In this document: in pieces, positions 57,322-64,000 of the stretch | How positions within the stretch are numbered: position 1 is the stretch's first letter | How the letters are laid out: each line of letters opens with the position of its first letter | Origin: CAMPKL01 sp963817465 | GTDB lineage: Bacteria; Acidobacteriota; Terriglobia; Bryobacterales; UBA6623 | Direction of reading: 5' to 3' | Length of the DNA stretch: 64,000 nucleotides | Assembly: GCA_963817465.1 (NCBI GenBank) | Contig: CAWFOP010000003.1 | Span: 176,372-240,371, forward strand | Notes under the pieces: model-generated | What the model was told of the DNA's origin: nothing | Seen by the model: the letters and a program-made list of their open reading frames with translations, nothing else | Databases searched by the model: none | Made by a program: the position numbers and the translations under genes

Positions 57322-57759
57322 TCACGACATTCCCCCCTTAAGCGATTTCAGCCTCTGCACGCTGATCCCGGAGATATCAGCCAGAGTGGTCGCCTCCAGA
57401 AAATCGAGGTAGGCGTCCCGGACCTTCTTCCAGGCGTGGTGCGCCGGGCAGCAGTGCTGCTCACTACACTCGCCTTGGCCCATCAAACAGAGAGGCCGTG
57501 TGCGGAGAGGGTCGAAAACCTCGACGATATCGATCAGATGGATGCGGTCCGGCGGTTTCTCGAGTTTGTAGCCGCCCTTCGTTCCGCGAGCAGCGGAGAC
57601 GATCCCGGCATTTCTCAGATGCCACAGCAACTTGGAAAGATAGTTGGCCGGAATGTCACTGCCTTGGGCCAAGTCTCGCCCCAGCACCGGCTGGCCGTCG
57701 GTCTGCCGCGACAACTGCGAAAGGGCGCGCAATGCATACTGTGCCGTGGTCGACATCAT
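57322..57759 (-). CDS. Rrf2-family transcriptional regulator with Cys cluster
   Basis: A complete 145-residue Rrf2 protein: winged-helix domain (MMSTTAQYALRALSQLSR, then IPANYLSKLLWHLRNAGIVS and RGTKGGYKLEKP) followed by a Cys-rich loop LCLMGQGECSEQHCCPAHHA that could hold an iron-sulfur cluster. Spacing is C-x6-C-x4-CC. Relatives sense NO, iron-sulfur status or redox state. Lying inside the nar operon, 14 bases before the NarC-like gene, it is probably autoregulatory. Unlike the fragment at 42927 it has an intact DNA-binding domain. Confidence 0.85.
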   Translation of the reverse strand: MMSTTAQYALRALSQLSRQTDGQPVLGRDLAQGSDIPANYLSKLLWHLRNAGIVSAARGTKGGYKLEKPPDRIHLIDIVEVFDPLRTRPLCLMGQGECSEQHCCPAHHAWKKVRDAYLDFLEATTLADISGISVQRLKSLKGGMS

Positions 57760-57770
57760 GGCTCCCCTCC

Positions 57771-58355
57771 CTACGCGGCGACGTCCCGCTCCGCGCGGCT
57801 CAACCGCCGACGCAGCTCCTCGGCCAGACCTGCGGGCGCGTAGTCAGGCGGCTCGATCCGGTAGGTGGGTTTGCGGGTGAGGTCGTCCAGGGGCAGTTCC
57901 GGCCAGTCCGGCGTCCGGGATGTTGACCGCGGCAACACAAAGGCGTCGGCGCGATGAAACAGTCGCCGGGCCGAGGCTTTGAAGTCGTCGATTCGGAAGT
58001 CCAGCGCGAGCACATAGAAGTCTGGATCGAGATGCTCCACGACGCGGTTGGATTCCACGATCAGGTGGCTTCGCCCGGCCGCGATCTCGCTCACGGCCAT
58101 TGCAGCTCCCGCCATATCCGCGTCCGAGGCGCGAATCCAGACAGCGCGACTCGCCCCGGCATCCAGAAATCGACTCGTGTCGCAACTGGGAAGGGCCCCG
58201 CCGCCCTCTTCGATCGCCACGCTGCCAAGCGTGCCGCGACGGTTCGATGAGATCTTGACGGCTGTCCACTCGACTTCTGGAATCGCCCGCAGCAGTGAGC
58301 AGACGATTGATGTTTTCCCGACGTTGCGGCTGTGGGCTCCGACGACGACGATCAT
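57771..58355 (-). CDS. MobB-like P-loop NTPase
   Basis: The 194-residue protein starts with a Walker A motif VVVGAHSRNVGKTSIVCSLL, similar to the N-terminal part of molybdopterin-guanine dinucleotide biosynthesis protein MobB. Further on it has SHLIVESNRVVEHLDPDF, the typical 'ESN' turn after a beta strand in such NTPases. A role in providing bis-MGD cofactor to NarG and to the second molybdopterin enzyme would fit its place as the first gene of the operon. The identity is inferred from fold and position. Confidence 0.65.
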   Translation of the reverse strand: MIVVVGAHSRNVGKTSIVCSLLRAIPEVEWTAVKISSNRRGTLGSVAIEEGGGALPSCDTSRFLDAGASRAVWIRASDADMAGAAMAVSEIAAGRSHLIVESNRVVEHLDPDFYVLALDFRIDDFKASARRLFHRADAFVLPRSTSRTPDWPELPLDDLTRKPTYRIEPPDYAPAGLAEELRRRLSRAERDVAA

Positions 58356-58468
58356 GCGACCGCCCCCTTCTCGACGGATCGGCGGGTCGAAGGCAGGCAG
58401 ACGTCACGGGCGCGGGTCACTTCCCAGATGACCAAGAAAGGCGCGCTGTCGAATCGCATCACGGCTTG

Positions 58469-58474
58469 AGGATA
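58469..58474 (-). promoter_or_regulatory. Predicted -10 box of the nar operon
   Basis: On the minus strand the hexamer reads TATCCT. Its centre is about 32 bases from the centre of the palindrome at 58496-58511, so a transcript starting near 58462 would put the palindrome at -41.5, the class II activator position. Confidence 0.35.
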
Positions 58475-58495
58475 AAACCATGAAGAAGTCAAGAC

Positions 58496-58511
58496 TGTGA
58501 CACCTGTCACG
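58496..58511. promoter_or_regulatory. CRP/FNR-type palindrome in the nar/RIC divergent promoter
   Basis: TGTGACACCTGTCACG has half-sites TGTGA and TCACG with six bases between, and 6-base arms GTGACA/TGTCAC that match exactly. It is centred at 58503.5 between the operon on the left and the RIC gene on the right. The Crp/Fnr regulator at 59315-60004 is a natural candidate to bind it. Confidence 0.5.
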
Positions 58512-58532
58512 GACTCGAGGATTTCTCGGGCC

Positions 58533-58538
58533 TACTCT
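58533..58538 (+). promoter_or_regulatory. Predicted -10 box of the RIC gene
   Basis: TACTCT lies 32 bases to the right of the palindrome centre, mirroring the -10 box on the left. A start near 58545 would place the palindrome at -41.5. Confidence 0.35.
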
Positions 58539-58589
58539 GAAAACGACCGCTGCTTGTAGCGGAGGCCAACGGAAACCGGAGGATCTACG

Positions 58590-59312
58590 ATGATCGTGTA
58601 CGAGGACAAGACGATTGGCGAACTCGTCGCCGACGCTCCGTTGCGAGCGAACGTATTCGAGAAACGGAAGATCGACTACTGCTGTAATGGTCGACGCACC
58701 CTCGAGGAAGTTTGCGCTGAACAGAACATCCCCATCGAAGAGCTACTGGCGGAGTTGGAAACTCAGCCGCGGCGAGGAGGGCGTCGTTGACTGGCCAGCG
58801 CGAGCCACTGGCCGATCTGGCCGCGCACATCGTGCGGCGTCATCATCGGCTACCTGCGCGAGACGCTACCTTCGATCGGCTTCAAGCTGCAGAAAGTCGT
58901 CACTGCGCACGGCGCGAAGCACGAGTTTCTCGCGGAGTTGCAGCAGGTTTTCGACTGGCTTTCGAAGGAGCTCACATCGCACATGGGCAAGGAGGAGATG
59001 GTCTTGTTTCCGCACGTCGCTGCGATGGAGGCGTCGCAGCGGAACAACGCACCAGCGCCTCCCGCGCCCGGCGGCACGGTCCGGAACCCGATCCGCATGA
59101 TGGAGCACGAACATGACGATGCCGGACGTGCGCTCGGCCGCCTGCGTGAATTGACGTCCGACTACCGCCCGCCGCAAGACGCCTGCAACACCTTTCGGGC
59201 GCTCTATGCGCAACTCGAGGAACTCGAGCAGGACCTACACACTCACATCCACCTCGAGAACAACATCTTGTTCCCGAGGGCGACTGAGCTTGAAGAGCGG
59301 CTAGGGGTCTGA
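58590..59312 (+). CDS. Iron-sulfur cluster repair di-iron protein (RIC/YtfE/ScdA), three frame breaks
   Basis: Segments in three frames join into a RIC protein of about 240 residues. The N-terminal DUF542 part has FEKRKIDYCCNGRRTLEEVC with the paired Cys. After one extra base near 58765 and another near 58795 it reads PLADLAAHIVRRHH, and after a third near 58845 YLRETLPSIGFKLQKVVTAH. The haemerythrin-like part carries HMGKEEMVLFPHV, MEHEHDDAG and THIHLENNILFPRA, the di-iron ligands. RIC proteins repair iron-sulfur clusters damaged by NO or oxidants, which fits a nitrate/nitrite-reducing cell. It diverges from the nar operon. Confidence 0.83.
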
Positions 59313-59314
59313 AA

Positions 59315-60004
59315 TCAATGCATCTCCAGGCTCGCTTCCTCACGCAGGCCTTCCGGGTCGTCGATCCAAACCTGATGGCGTTCGACGCGTATGAATCCCT
59401 GCGATTGGAATCGGCTCAGATTGCGGGACAACACTTCGCGCACCGTGCCCAGCCGAACGGCTAATTGCTCGCGAGTCTCGACGAGCGGGAAAGGAGAGCC
59501 GCCATGTTGTTCTGCCAAGTCCAGCAAGGACTGCGCCAGCCGCTGGCGAACGCTGCCGAACGTAATCTGGTGCAGCGTCGCCACCAAGGTCCGCAGGCGC
59601 TTGCCTACGACCGCCAACACTTTGAGGCCGACCTCCGGCTGGCGGAGGCACAACGACTCGAACTCTTGCCGAGGAATCAGGTACGCGGTGGCGGCGGTTA
59701 CCGCCGCCGCCGACGCGGGATAGGGTCCTCCGTCGAACACCGGAATTTCGGCGACGCTCGCCGGCGCCTTTTCCATCGTCAGCAGCATCTCCCGTCCGGA
59801 TGGGGAAGTTTTGAAGATGCGCACCGCGCCCTGCGCAATCAGAAACATGCCTTCGCACCTTTCGCCTTCGAGAAAGATCACCTGGCCGGGTGCGTAGGAT
59901 CTTGGCCGCGCATTTGCGACGACCTCTCGGAGTTCCTCGTCCGACAGCGCCGAAAAAATCCGGATGCGACGGAGCGTCTCAATCGTGAGCGGTGAAGCAG
60001 ACAT
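59315..60004 (-). CDS. Crp/Fnr-family regulator, Dnr-like
   Basis: The ATG at 60004 gives 229 residues. The cyclic-nucleotide-type sensor domain covers about 12-130 (PGQVIFLEGERCEGMFLIAQ), then the long dimer helix and a helix-turn-helix with TREQLAVRLGTVREVLSRNL near residue 178. It lacks the N-terminal Cys cluster of oxygen-sensing FNR, so a Dnr/NNR-type NO or haem-linked sensor is more likely. It ends two bases after the convergent RIC gene. The palindrome at 58496 is the likely target. Confidence 0.85.
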   Translation of the reverse strand: MSASPLTIETLRRIRIFSALSDEELREVVANARPRSYAPGQVIFLEGERCEGMFLIAQGAVRIFKTSPSGREMLLTMEKAPASVAEIPVFDGGPYPASAAAVTAATAYLIPRQEFESLCLRQPEVGLKVLAVVGKRLRTLVATLHQITFGSVRQRLAQSLLDLAEQHGGSPFPLVETREQLAVRLGTVREVLSRNLSRFQSQGFIRVERHQVWIDDPEGLREEASLEMH

Positions 60005-60135
60005 TGTCCGGCGTCGCCCCAAGGCGTTTCATCCGCCGTAAGGCGCCAAACCTCCGAGAAAGAAGGATAGCGCCGTGCACATAACGATCAACACCTCACT
60101 CCAGGATCTCCTACGGCCGCCGGAGGCGGCTAGCC

Positions 60136-61452
60136 ATGCTTGTAAGGTTCATTGCGTTGATCTCACTGGCTATCGGCCCCGTTGTCGGTCAGCCGACTCC
60201 GACTGATCCGATCGACCGAGTCCGACCCATCGCGCGACTCAACCAGGAAACTCCGAAATGGTTCGAGCTAGGCGCCGCCTATCGATTCCGTTTCGAAAAC
60301 CGCGAAGGCAACGGCTTTCAGCCTGACAACGGTGCAAGCTACGGGCTCAATCGCGTTCTGGTCGATGTCGGCTTGAAGCCCAAGCCCTGGCTCAACTTTC
60401 GCTTTCAAGGCCAAGACGCGCGAGCGCCGGGCAAGGACAACGCTACCGGATTGTTCCGCGACCCGTTCGACGTGCGGCAGGCCTGGGTCCAGATCGGTGA
60501 CGCCGAGAGAGGACTGCTCCACGCTCGAGTGGGCCGCCAAGAACTGCTCTACGGCAAACAGCGGCTCGTCGGGCCGCTTGATTGGACCAACACTGCGCGA
60601 CAGTTCGACGCCGCCAAGCTTACGGTCGGCAAGAAAGATCTGCACGTCGATCTGTTCGCGGCCTCGGTGGTGGTTATAGACCCGAACGGCTTCAACAAGC
60701 ACCGCGATGGCAACAACCTACACGGCGCCTACGCAATCCTCAACGGCTTGCTCGACAAGGGGGCGCTCGAGGTCTACACGCTCTGGAAGACGAATCCCCG
60801 CGTCTTCGACGCCCTTGGCCGGCCGGGCGATCAGGACCTCTATACGATCGGCTTCCGCTTCGAGCGTCCGCTCGGAGCCGGCTTCGCGCTAGAGACCGAA
60901 TGGGCGCGTCAGTATGGCCGCTTCGCCGTCGAGGACGTCTCGGCCTGGGGCGCCTACGGCGTGCTCAGCTACACCCCTCCGCGGTCGATTTGGAGCCCGC
61001 GCTTTTCGACTGAATACCAATACGGCTCGGGCGACGGCGACCCGGCGGACGGCTCGCGCGAGACGTTCGACCAGCTCTACCCGACGGGACACCTCTACCA
61101 GGGTGCGGCCGATCGCATCGGCTGGCAGAACGTAAAGGACGTAAGGGTCGGCGTCGCGCTCAAGCCGCACGCCAAGCTCGGGCTAAACCTCGACTACTTC
61201 ACCTTCTGGCTGGCGGACAAGCACGACCATCTCTACGCCGTCAATGGCACGATCGCCGTGCGCGCTCCCGAAGGGGGCGCCCGCAGCAGCCACGTCGGCC
61301 AAGAGATGGACGCCATCTTGACCTGGAAGCCGGCCGCACACGCCACAATCGGCGGCGGGCTGGGCTACTTCTTCACGGGTGACTTCCTGAAGGAAACGAC
61401 GCTAGGACATCGACACATCTTCAACTACCTTTTCTTGAACTACGTGCTTTGA
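60136..61452 (+). CDS. Alginate-export family outer membrane porin
   Basis: The 438-residue protein has a signal peptide ending VVGQ and a beta-barrel of the Alginate_exp family: GAAYRFRFENREGNGFQ near residue 48, LLHARVGRQELLYGKQRLVG near residue 123 and YLFLNYVL at the C-terminal end. Such porins in non-alginate producers often sit near respiratory or stress genes. In this place it could pass nitrate, nitrite or other anions across the outer membrane; this is inferred from position. It diverges from the Crp/Fnr gene. Confidence 0.85.
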   Translation: MLVRFIALISLAIGPVVGQPTPTDPIDRVRPIARLNQETPKWFELGAAYRFRFENREGNGFQPDNGASYGLNRVLVDVGLKPKPWLNFRFQGQDARAPGKDNATGLFRDPFDVRQAWVQIGDAERGLLHARVGRQELLYGKQRLVGPLDWTNTARQFDAAKLTVGKKDLHVDLFAASVVVIDPNGFNKHRDGNNLHGAYAILNGLLDKGALEVYTLWKTNPRVFDALGRPGDQDLYTIGFRFERPLGAGFALETEWARQYGRFAVEDVSAWGAYGVLSYTPPRSIWSPRFSTEYQYGSGDGDPADGSRETFDQLYPTGHLYQGAADRIGWQNVKDVRVGVALKPHAKLGLNLDYFTFWLADKHDHLYAVNGTIAVRAPEGGARSSHVGQEMDAILTWKPAAHATIGGGLGYFFTGDFLKETTLGHRHIFNYLFLNYVL

Positions 61453-61509
61453 GAATTCCGCCTCCGCTAGAGCGTCGTCCATCGGTCGCCCCTTGCGATG
61501 AAGCTCATT

Positions 61510-61523
61510 GCGGTCTAGACCGC
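61510..61523. promoter_or_regulatory. 14-bp perfect palindrome upstream of the haemoglobin gene
   Basis: GCGGTCTAGACCGC is a perfect palindrome located 40 bases before the GTG start of the truncated haemoglobin gene. It is not a CRP/FNR or NsrR consensus. Possible operator for an unidentified repressor, or the stem of a small hairpin. Confidence 0.35.
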
Positions 61524-61562
61524 TGCATTGACCCGGCTGACGGCTGAGATTAAAGTAGTATT

Positions 61563-62000
61563 GTGAATACATCTTTAAGCCCGGATTCGCCTCGTGTCAG
61601 CTCACGCCGCCCCGGAGGCGTGTCCGACCGAGTGAACCATCAGGTGATCCGAGCCGTAGTGGAAAACTTCTATCGATCGGCGCGGCAAGACGGCGATCTC
61701 GGGCCGGTATTTGCCGCACACGTCGAAGACTGGGATGGTCACCTGGAAATCATGACGAGGTTCTGGGCTTCGGTCCTGCTCGGGGAAGGCGGCTACTTCG
61801 GCAATCCCTTCCAGAAGCACTTGGCGGTATCAGAGCTGAGCGCCGACCATTTCAGAAAGTGGCTTGAGATCTTTTCGCAAACGCTCGCCAAGCAATGCTC
61901 TCGGGAGGACGCCGTTGCATGGGAGGCTGCCGCGAGACGGATGGGCTTCGCGATGTCGTCCCGCTTAGGGTTCGACCGGGTCGACGATCTACTCCCATGA
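61563..62000 (+). CDS. Group III truncated haemoglobin
   Basis: Starting at a GTG at 61563, the 145-residue protein matches group III truncated haemoglobins: ENFYRSARQDGDLGPVFAAH with the distal Tyr (B10-like) near residue 38, DWDGHLEIMTRFWASVLLG and HFRKWLEIFSQTL with the probable proximal His near residue 98. A later start is possible, because the first 20 residues are unlike the family. Group III proteins protect against NO or interact with peroxide and oxygen. Its stop overlaps the next start (ATGA). The neighbouring RIC and Crp/Fnr genes support a role in nitrosative stress. Confidence 0.88.
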   Translation: MNTSLSPDSPRVSSRRPGGVSDRVNHQVIRAVVENFYRSARQDGDLGPVFAAHVEDWDGHLEIMTRFWASVLLGEGGYFGNPFQKHLAVSELSADHFRKWLEIFSQTLAKQCSREDAVAWEAAARRMGFAMSSRLGFDRVDDLLP

Positions 62001-63238
62001 AGCTCTCGCATGTACGGCTTGTCTCGTTGTTGTGCTTTGCCGCCTCGGTGCACGGCGCAAATCCCGTCGAGGAGCTCCGCAAACAGATGGACTCCGGAGC
62101 TGTCCGGCTGGAATACCAAAATCCCCGCGGATATTTGGACTCCCTGCTCGAGGCGCTTCACATCAGCCCCCTGACGCAGACCTTGGTCTTTTCGAAAACC
62201 AGTGCGCAGTTTCGCCTGATCTCCCCTCGCTCGCCCCGCGCCATCTACTTCAACGACGACGTTTACGTCGGGTGGGTTCGCGGCGGTCCGATTATCGAAA
62301 TCGCCGCGGCTGATGAAGAGGCCGGCGCCGTCTTCTATGTGTTGCCGCAGGAGCCGAACGAGAAGCCAACCATCCTGAGGGATCAAGGGCAGTGCCTGCA
62401 ATGTCACGAGTCGGGCCGGACGGACGGCGTCCCCGGATTTCTCACGCGCTCTCTTTACACGAACCCGGACGGACAACCGGCATTGCAGCTTGGCAGCATC
62501 GATGTCGATCAGCAAACGTCCCTCGCGGAACGCTTCGGCGGCTGGTTTGTCACGGGTGCGAACTTCGAGCATCGTGGGAATCGAGTGCTGGCGCGTAGGG
62601 AAGACTCGACCGAGACCATCAGTCTGGCCGGCGTGGCGGACCTGCACGACTATCTGAGGGACGACAGCGATGTTCTCGCTCATCTGTTGCTCGTCCACCA
62701 GACCCAAACGCACAATCGCATCACCCGGGCCGCATTGAAAGCTCGAGAAGCGATTGCTTATAGAGCGGACATGGGGCGTCTGTTTGGGGAGGTCAGCCCG
62801 GAAACCGCCGCGTCGGTGAAGCGTCGCATCGAGAAGCCGGCCGAAGAGCTCCTCGAGCACCTCCTGTTCTCCGGCGAAGCGGCGCTCCCGGTTCCGTTGG
62901 ATGCGCGCACGCCGCTGGCAAAAGAGTTTTCGCAGCGCGGCCCCCTCTACGAGCTTGACCTCCAAGAGCGTCTCCTCAAGGTCCCCATAAGCTACCTGGT
63001 TCTCTCGGAGTCCTTCGACGCGCTTCCGAAGGAGACTCTCGAGTATTTGCAGGCCCGATTACAGGAGATTCTGAGCGGAAAGGATCAAAGCGGCCGATTC
63101 GCGCACTTGTCGAACCGCGACCGCGAGACAATCCTGCGAACGCTAGTCGAGAACAGACCCAACCTTGTCAGCGACATCACGGGCTCTCGCTCAGCAGGCT
63201 TGGTTGCGATGCGTTCCGCGCTCTCGTCGCTCGATTGA
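61997..63238 (+). CDS. Secreted single-haem (CXXCH) protein of unknown function
   Basis: The start at 61997 overlaps the haemoglobin stop and begins a signal peptide (KLSHVRLVSLLCFAASVHG), giving 413 residues. One haem site, CLQCH, lies near residue 133 (ILRDQGQCLQCHESGRTDG). Regions YFNDDVYVGWVRGG and GWFVTGANFEHRGNR look like a family of single-haem secreted proteins found in Acidobacteria and Planctomycetes that I cannot name. The C-terminal half is helical. Translational coupling to a haemoglobin suggests they act on the same diatomic gas or redox stress. Confidence 0.75.
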   Translation: MKLSHVRLVSLLCFAASVHGANPVEELRKQMDSGAVRLEYQNPRGYLDSLLEALHISPLTQTLVFSKTSAQFRLISPRSPRAIYFNDDVYVGWVRGGPIIEIAAADEEAGAVFYVLPQEPNEKPTILRDQGQCLQCHESGRTDGVPGFLTRSLYTNPDGQPALQLGSIDVDQQTSLAERFGGWFVTGANFEHRGNRVLARREDSTETISLAGVADLHDYLRDDSDVLAHLLLVHQTQTHNRITRAALKAREAIAYRADMGRLFGEVSPETAASVKRRIEKPAEELLEHLLFSGEAALPVPLDARTPLAKEFSQRGPLYELDLQERLLKVPISYLVLSESFDALPKETLEYLQARLQEILSGKDQSGRFAHLSNRDRETILRTLVENRPNLVSDITGSRSAGLVAMRSALSSLD

Positions 63239-63514
63239 AACGCTAGGTCTTTTCTCAATCAAGCGGACATCAACCAGCACAATCTTGGCGTCGTCGTTCC
63301 AGACCAGCACGAGCCTCCGCATGCGGTTGAACTTCTGCTCGGTCCGCGTGTCAACCAGGGCCGTGAAGGTCTCCCACGAAATCGTCGCGAACTTGTAGCA
63401 CGTGTCACCCATCCAGTAGTGACCGGTCTCAGGGGTGGTCGCAGCGGAAGTGCCGCGTATTGAAGCGCATGCGAACCCGGGCGTCCGCGGCGGCGTGGCC
63501 TGGAAGGAAAAGAC
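63239..63514. other. Unassigned fragment between the haem gene and the IS21 remnant
   Basis: The minus strand has a reading YWMGDTCYKFATISWETFTA continuing NRMRRLVLVWNDDAKIVLVD and ending inside the 3' end of the plus-strand CXXCH gene (stop at 63191). It has no clear start and no family I recognise. It may be the end of another broken gene adjoining the insertion sequence. Confidence 0.35.
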
Positions 63515-63862
63515 TCAGATGTTCGTGACCGGGAACTTGGCGGCCTTGATGCGCCACTCGGTCGCTCGGCGTTCGCGGTCGAGCAGCGCCAGCTCGCTCA
63601 GTCGCGTCTGATAGCGCACCAGCGACAGCGACGTCGCCCGCGTCGGGTGCTTGTCGCAAGCCTCGTACGGTGCCGCCAGCAGCGGCAGAAACGCTCTCCG
63701 GTCGCGCTCGAAGCGCTTGTCGATCGTATCGGCATGCCCGCGCAAGCGGCGTCCGCGACGCTCCAAACACTTCTTCTCCAGATGCTCGTTGAACGCCTCC
63801 CAGCTCAGAGAGTGCGGGCTCCGAACCACGAAGTTGCGACGCGCATAGCCCGCCCGAAGCAG
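63515..63862 (-). mobile_element. IS21-family remnant: end of IstA joined to start of IstB
   Basis: The minus strand reads GYARRNFVVRSPHSLSW, then CLERRGRRLRGHADTI and YEACDKHPTRATSLSLVRYQ, all typical of the C-terminal part of IS21 IstA. It then continues directly into LDRERRATEWRIKAAKFP, an IstB N-terminal sequence, and stops. The intervening end of istA and start of istB have been deleted in frame. The 5' end is broken near 63862, where GYARRNF begins without the catalytic domain. It is inactive. Confidence 0.7.
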
Positions 63863-63907
63863 CGAACAGGTAGCGAGCGCGCCGCGCCGGGCCCAGGGGC
63901 GGCGTCG

Positions 63908-64000
63908 TCACAGCGCCCAGGCGACGATCAGCGGAAGCGCGCCGAGGACGATCCCAACAGGACCAACCTGGGGACGAGGTAATCGGAAAAGGGCGTCTGG
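63908..64000 (-). CDS. C-terminal end of a membrane protein (partial, runs off the window)
   Basis: The last 30 residues before a TGA stop at 63908 read RLPRPQVGPVGIVLGALPLI followed by VAWAL, which looks like a final membrane helix. The rest of the gene lies beyond the window, so no family can be assigned. Confidence 0.4.
   Translation of the reverse strand, partial: PDALFRLPRPQVGPVGIVLGALPLIVAWAL

Noticed and set aside
59315..60004. Calling the Crp/Fnr regulator an oxygen-sensing FNR.
   Set aside because: The N-terminal cysteine cluster that holds the oxygen-sensitive iron-sulfur centre is missing.

Overview
The window looks like a GC-rich chromosome segment of an acidobacterium, most likely Bryobacterales/Solibacter-like. 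The pointers are a winged-helix regulator fused to a TolB-like propeller, an Oar-type TonB receptor, two DUF1592/DUF1552 gene pairs, several DUF1080 proteins and a long-form BamD. This placement rests on gene content only.

Layout. 0-3.2 kb: core genes on the minus strand (yajQ, a response regulator, bamD, rpe). 3.4-13.4 kb: a DUF1592-DUF1552 pair, a small secreted protein, a membrane-anchored winged-helix/TolB regulator and a TonB-type receptor. 13.5-28.8 kb: scattered enzymes (GH63-like glucosidase, DinB-like, DUF1080, two alpha/beta hydrolases, a PQQ-dehydrogenase/cytochrome c/DUF1080 fusion, a Tm-1-like protein with a PEP-hydrolase-family partner, a cupin and a cellulase-like lipoprotein), a tRNA-Ser(GGA) and gene remnants. 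29.1-35.5 kb: a second DUF1592-DUF1552 pair followed by an ankyrin-repeat protein and an amidohydrolase. 35.5-36.5 kb: decayed insertion-sequence DNA.

36.5-63.2 kb is a dense nitrogen-oxide respiration island. On the plus strand are a Rieske protein, cytochrome b, an octaheme HAO-like cytochrome, an 18-heme NapC-like cytochrome and a tiny membrane protein. Facing them is one nearly gapless minus-strand operon of about 15 kb (58355 down to 43309): MobB-like P-loop protein, Rrf2 regulator, NarC-like cytochrome, narG, narH, narJ, narI, narK, a SAM methyltransferase, a cytochrome b-like membrane protein, a Nas/Nap-type molybdopterin oxidoreductase, a four-cluster ferredoxin, a Rieske protein and a small membrane protein. 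Diverging from it is the RIC/YtfE repair gene. A CRP/FNR-like palindrome sits between them at the class II distance from -10-like boxes on both sides. A Crp/Fnr regulator, an alginate-export porin, a group III truncated haemoglobin and a CXXCH protein follow. My inference is a nitrate-to-nitrite system with downstream nitrite reduction through multihaem cytochromes plus nitrosative-stress defence; no NrfA, NirK, NirS or Nor gene was seen here.

Reading-frame breaks are common (about 29, in 10 genes). All but one are explained by a single extra base, so I treat the affected genes as probably intact genes in a sequence with insertion-type errors. The densest cluster is narG-narH. True remnants, with missing ends or in-frame stops, are listed separately as pseudogenes.
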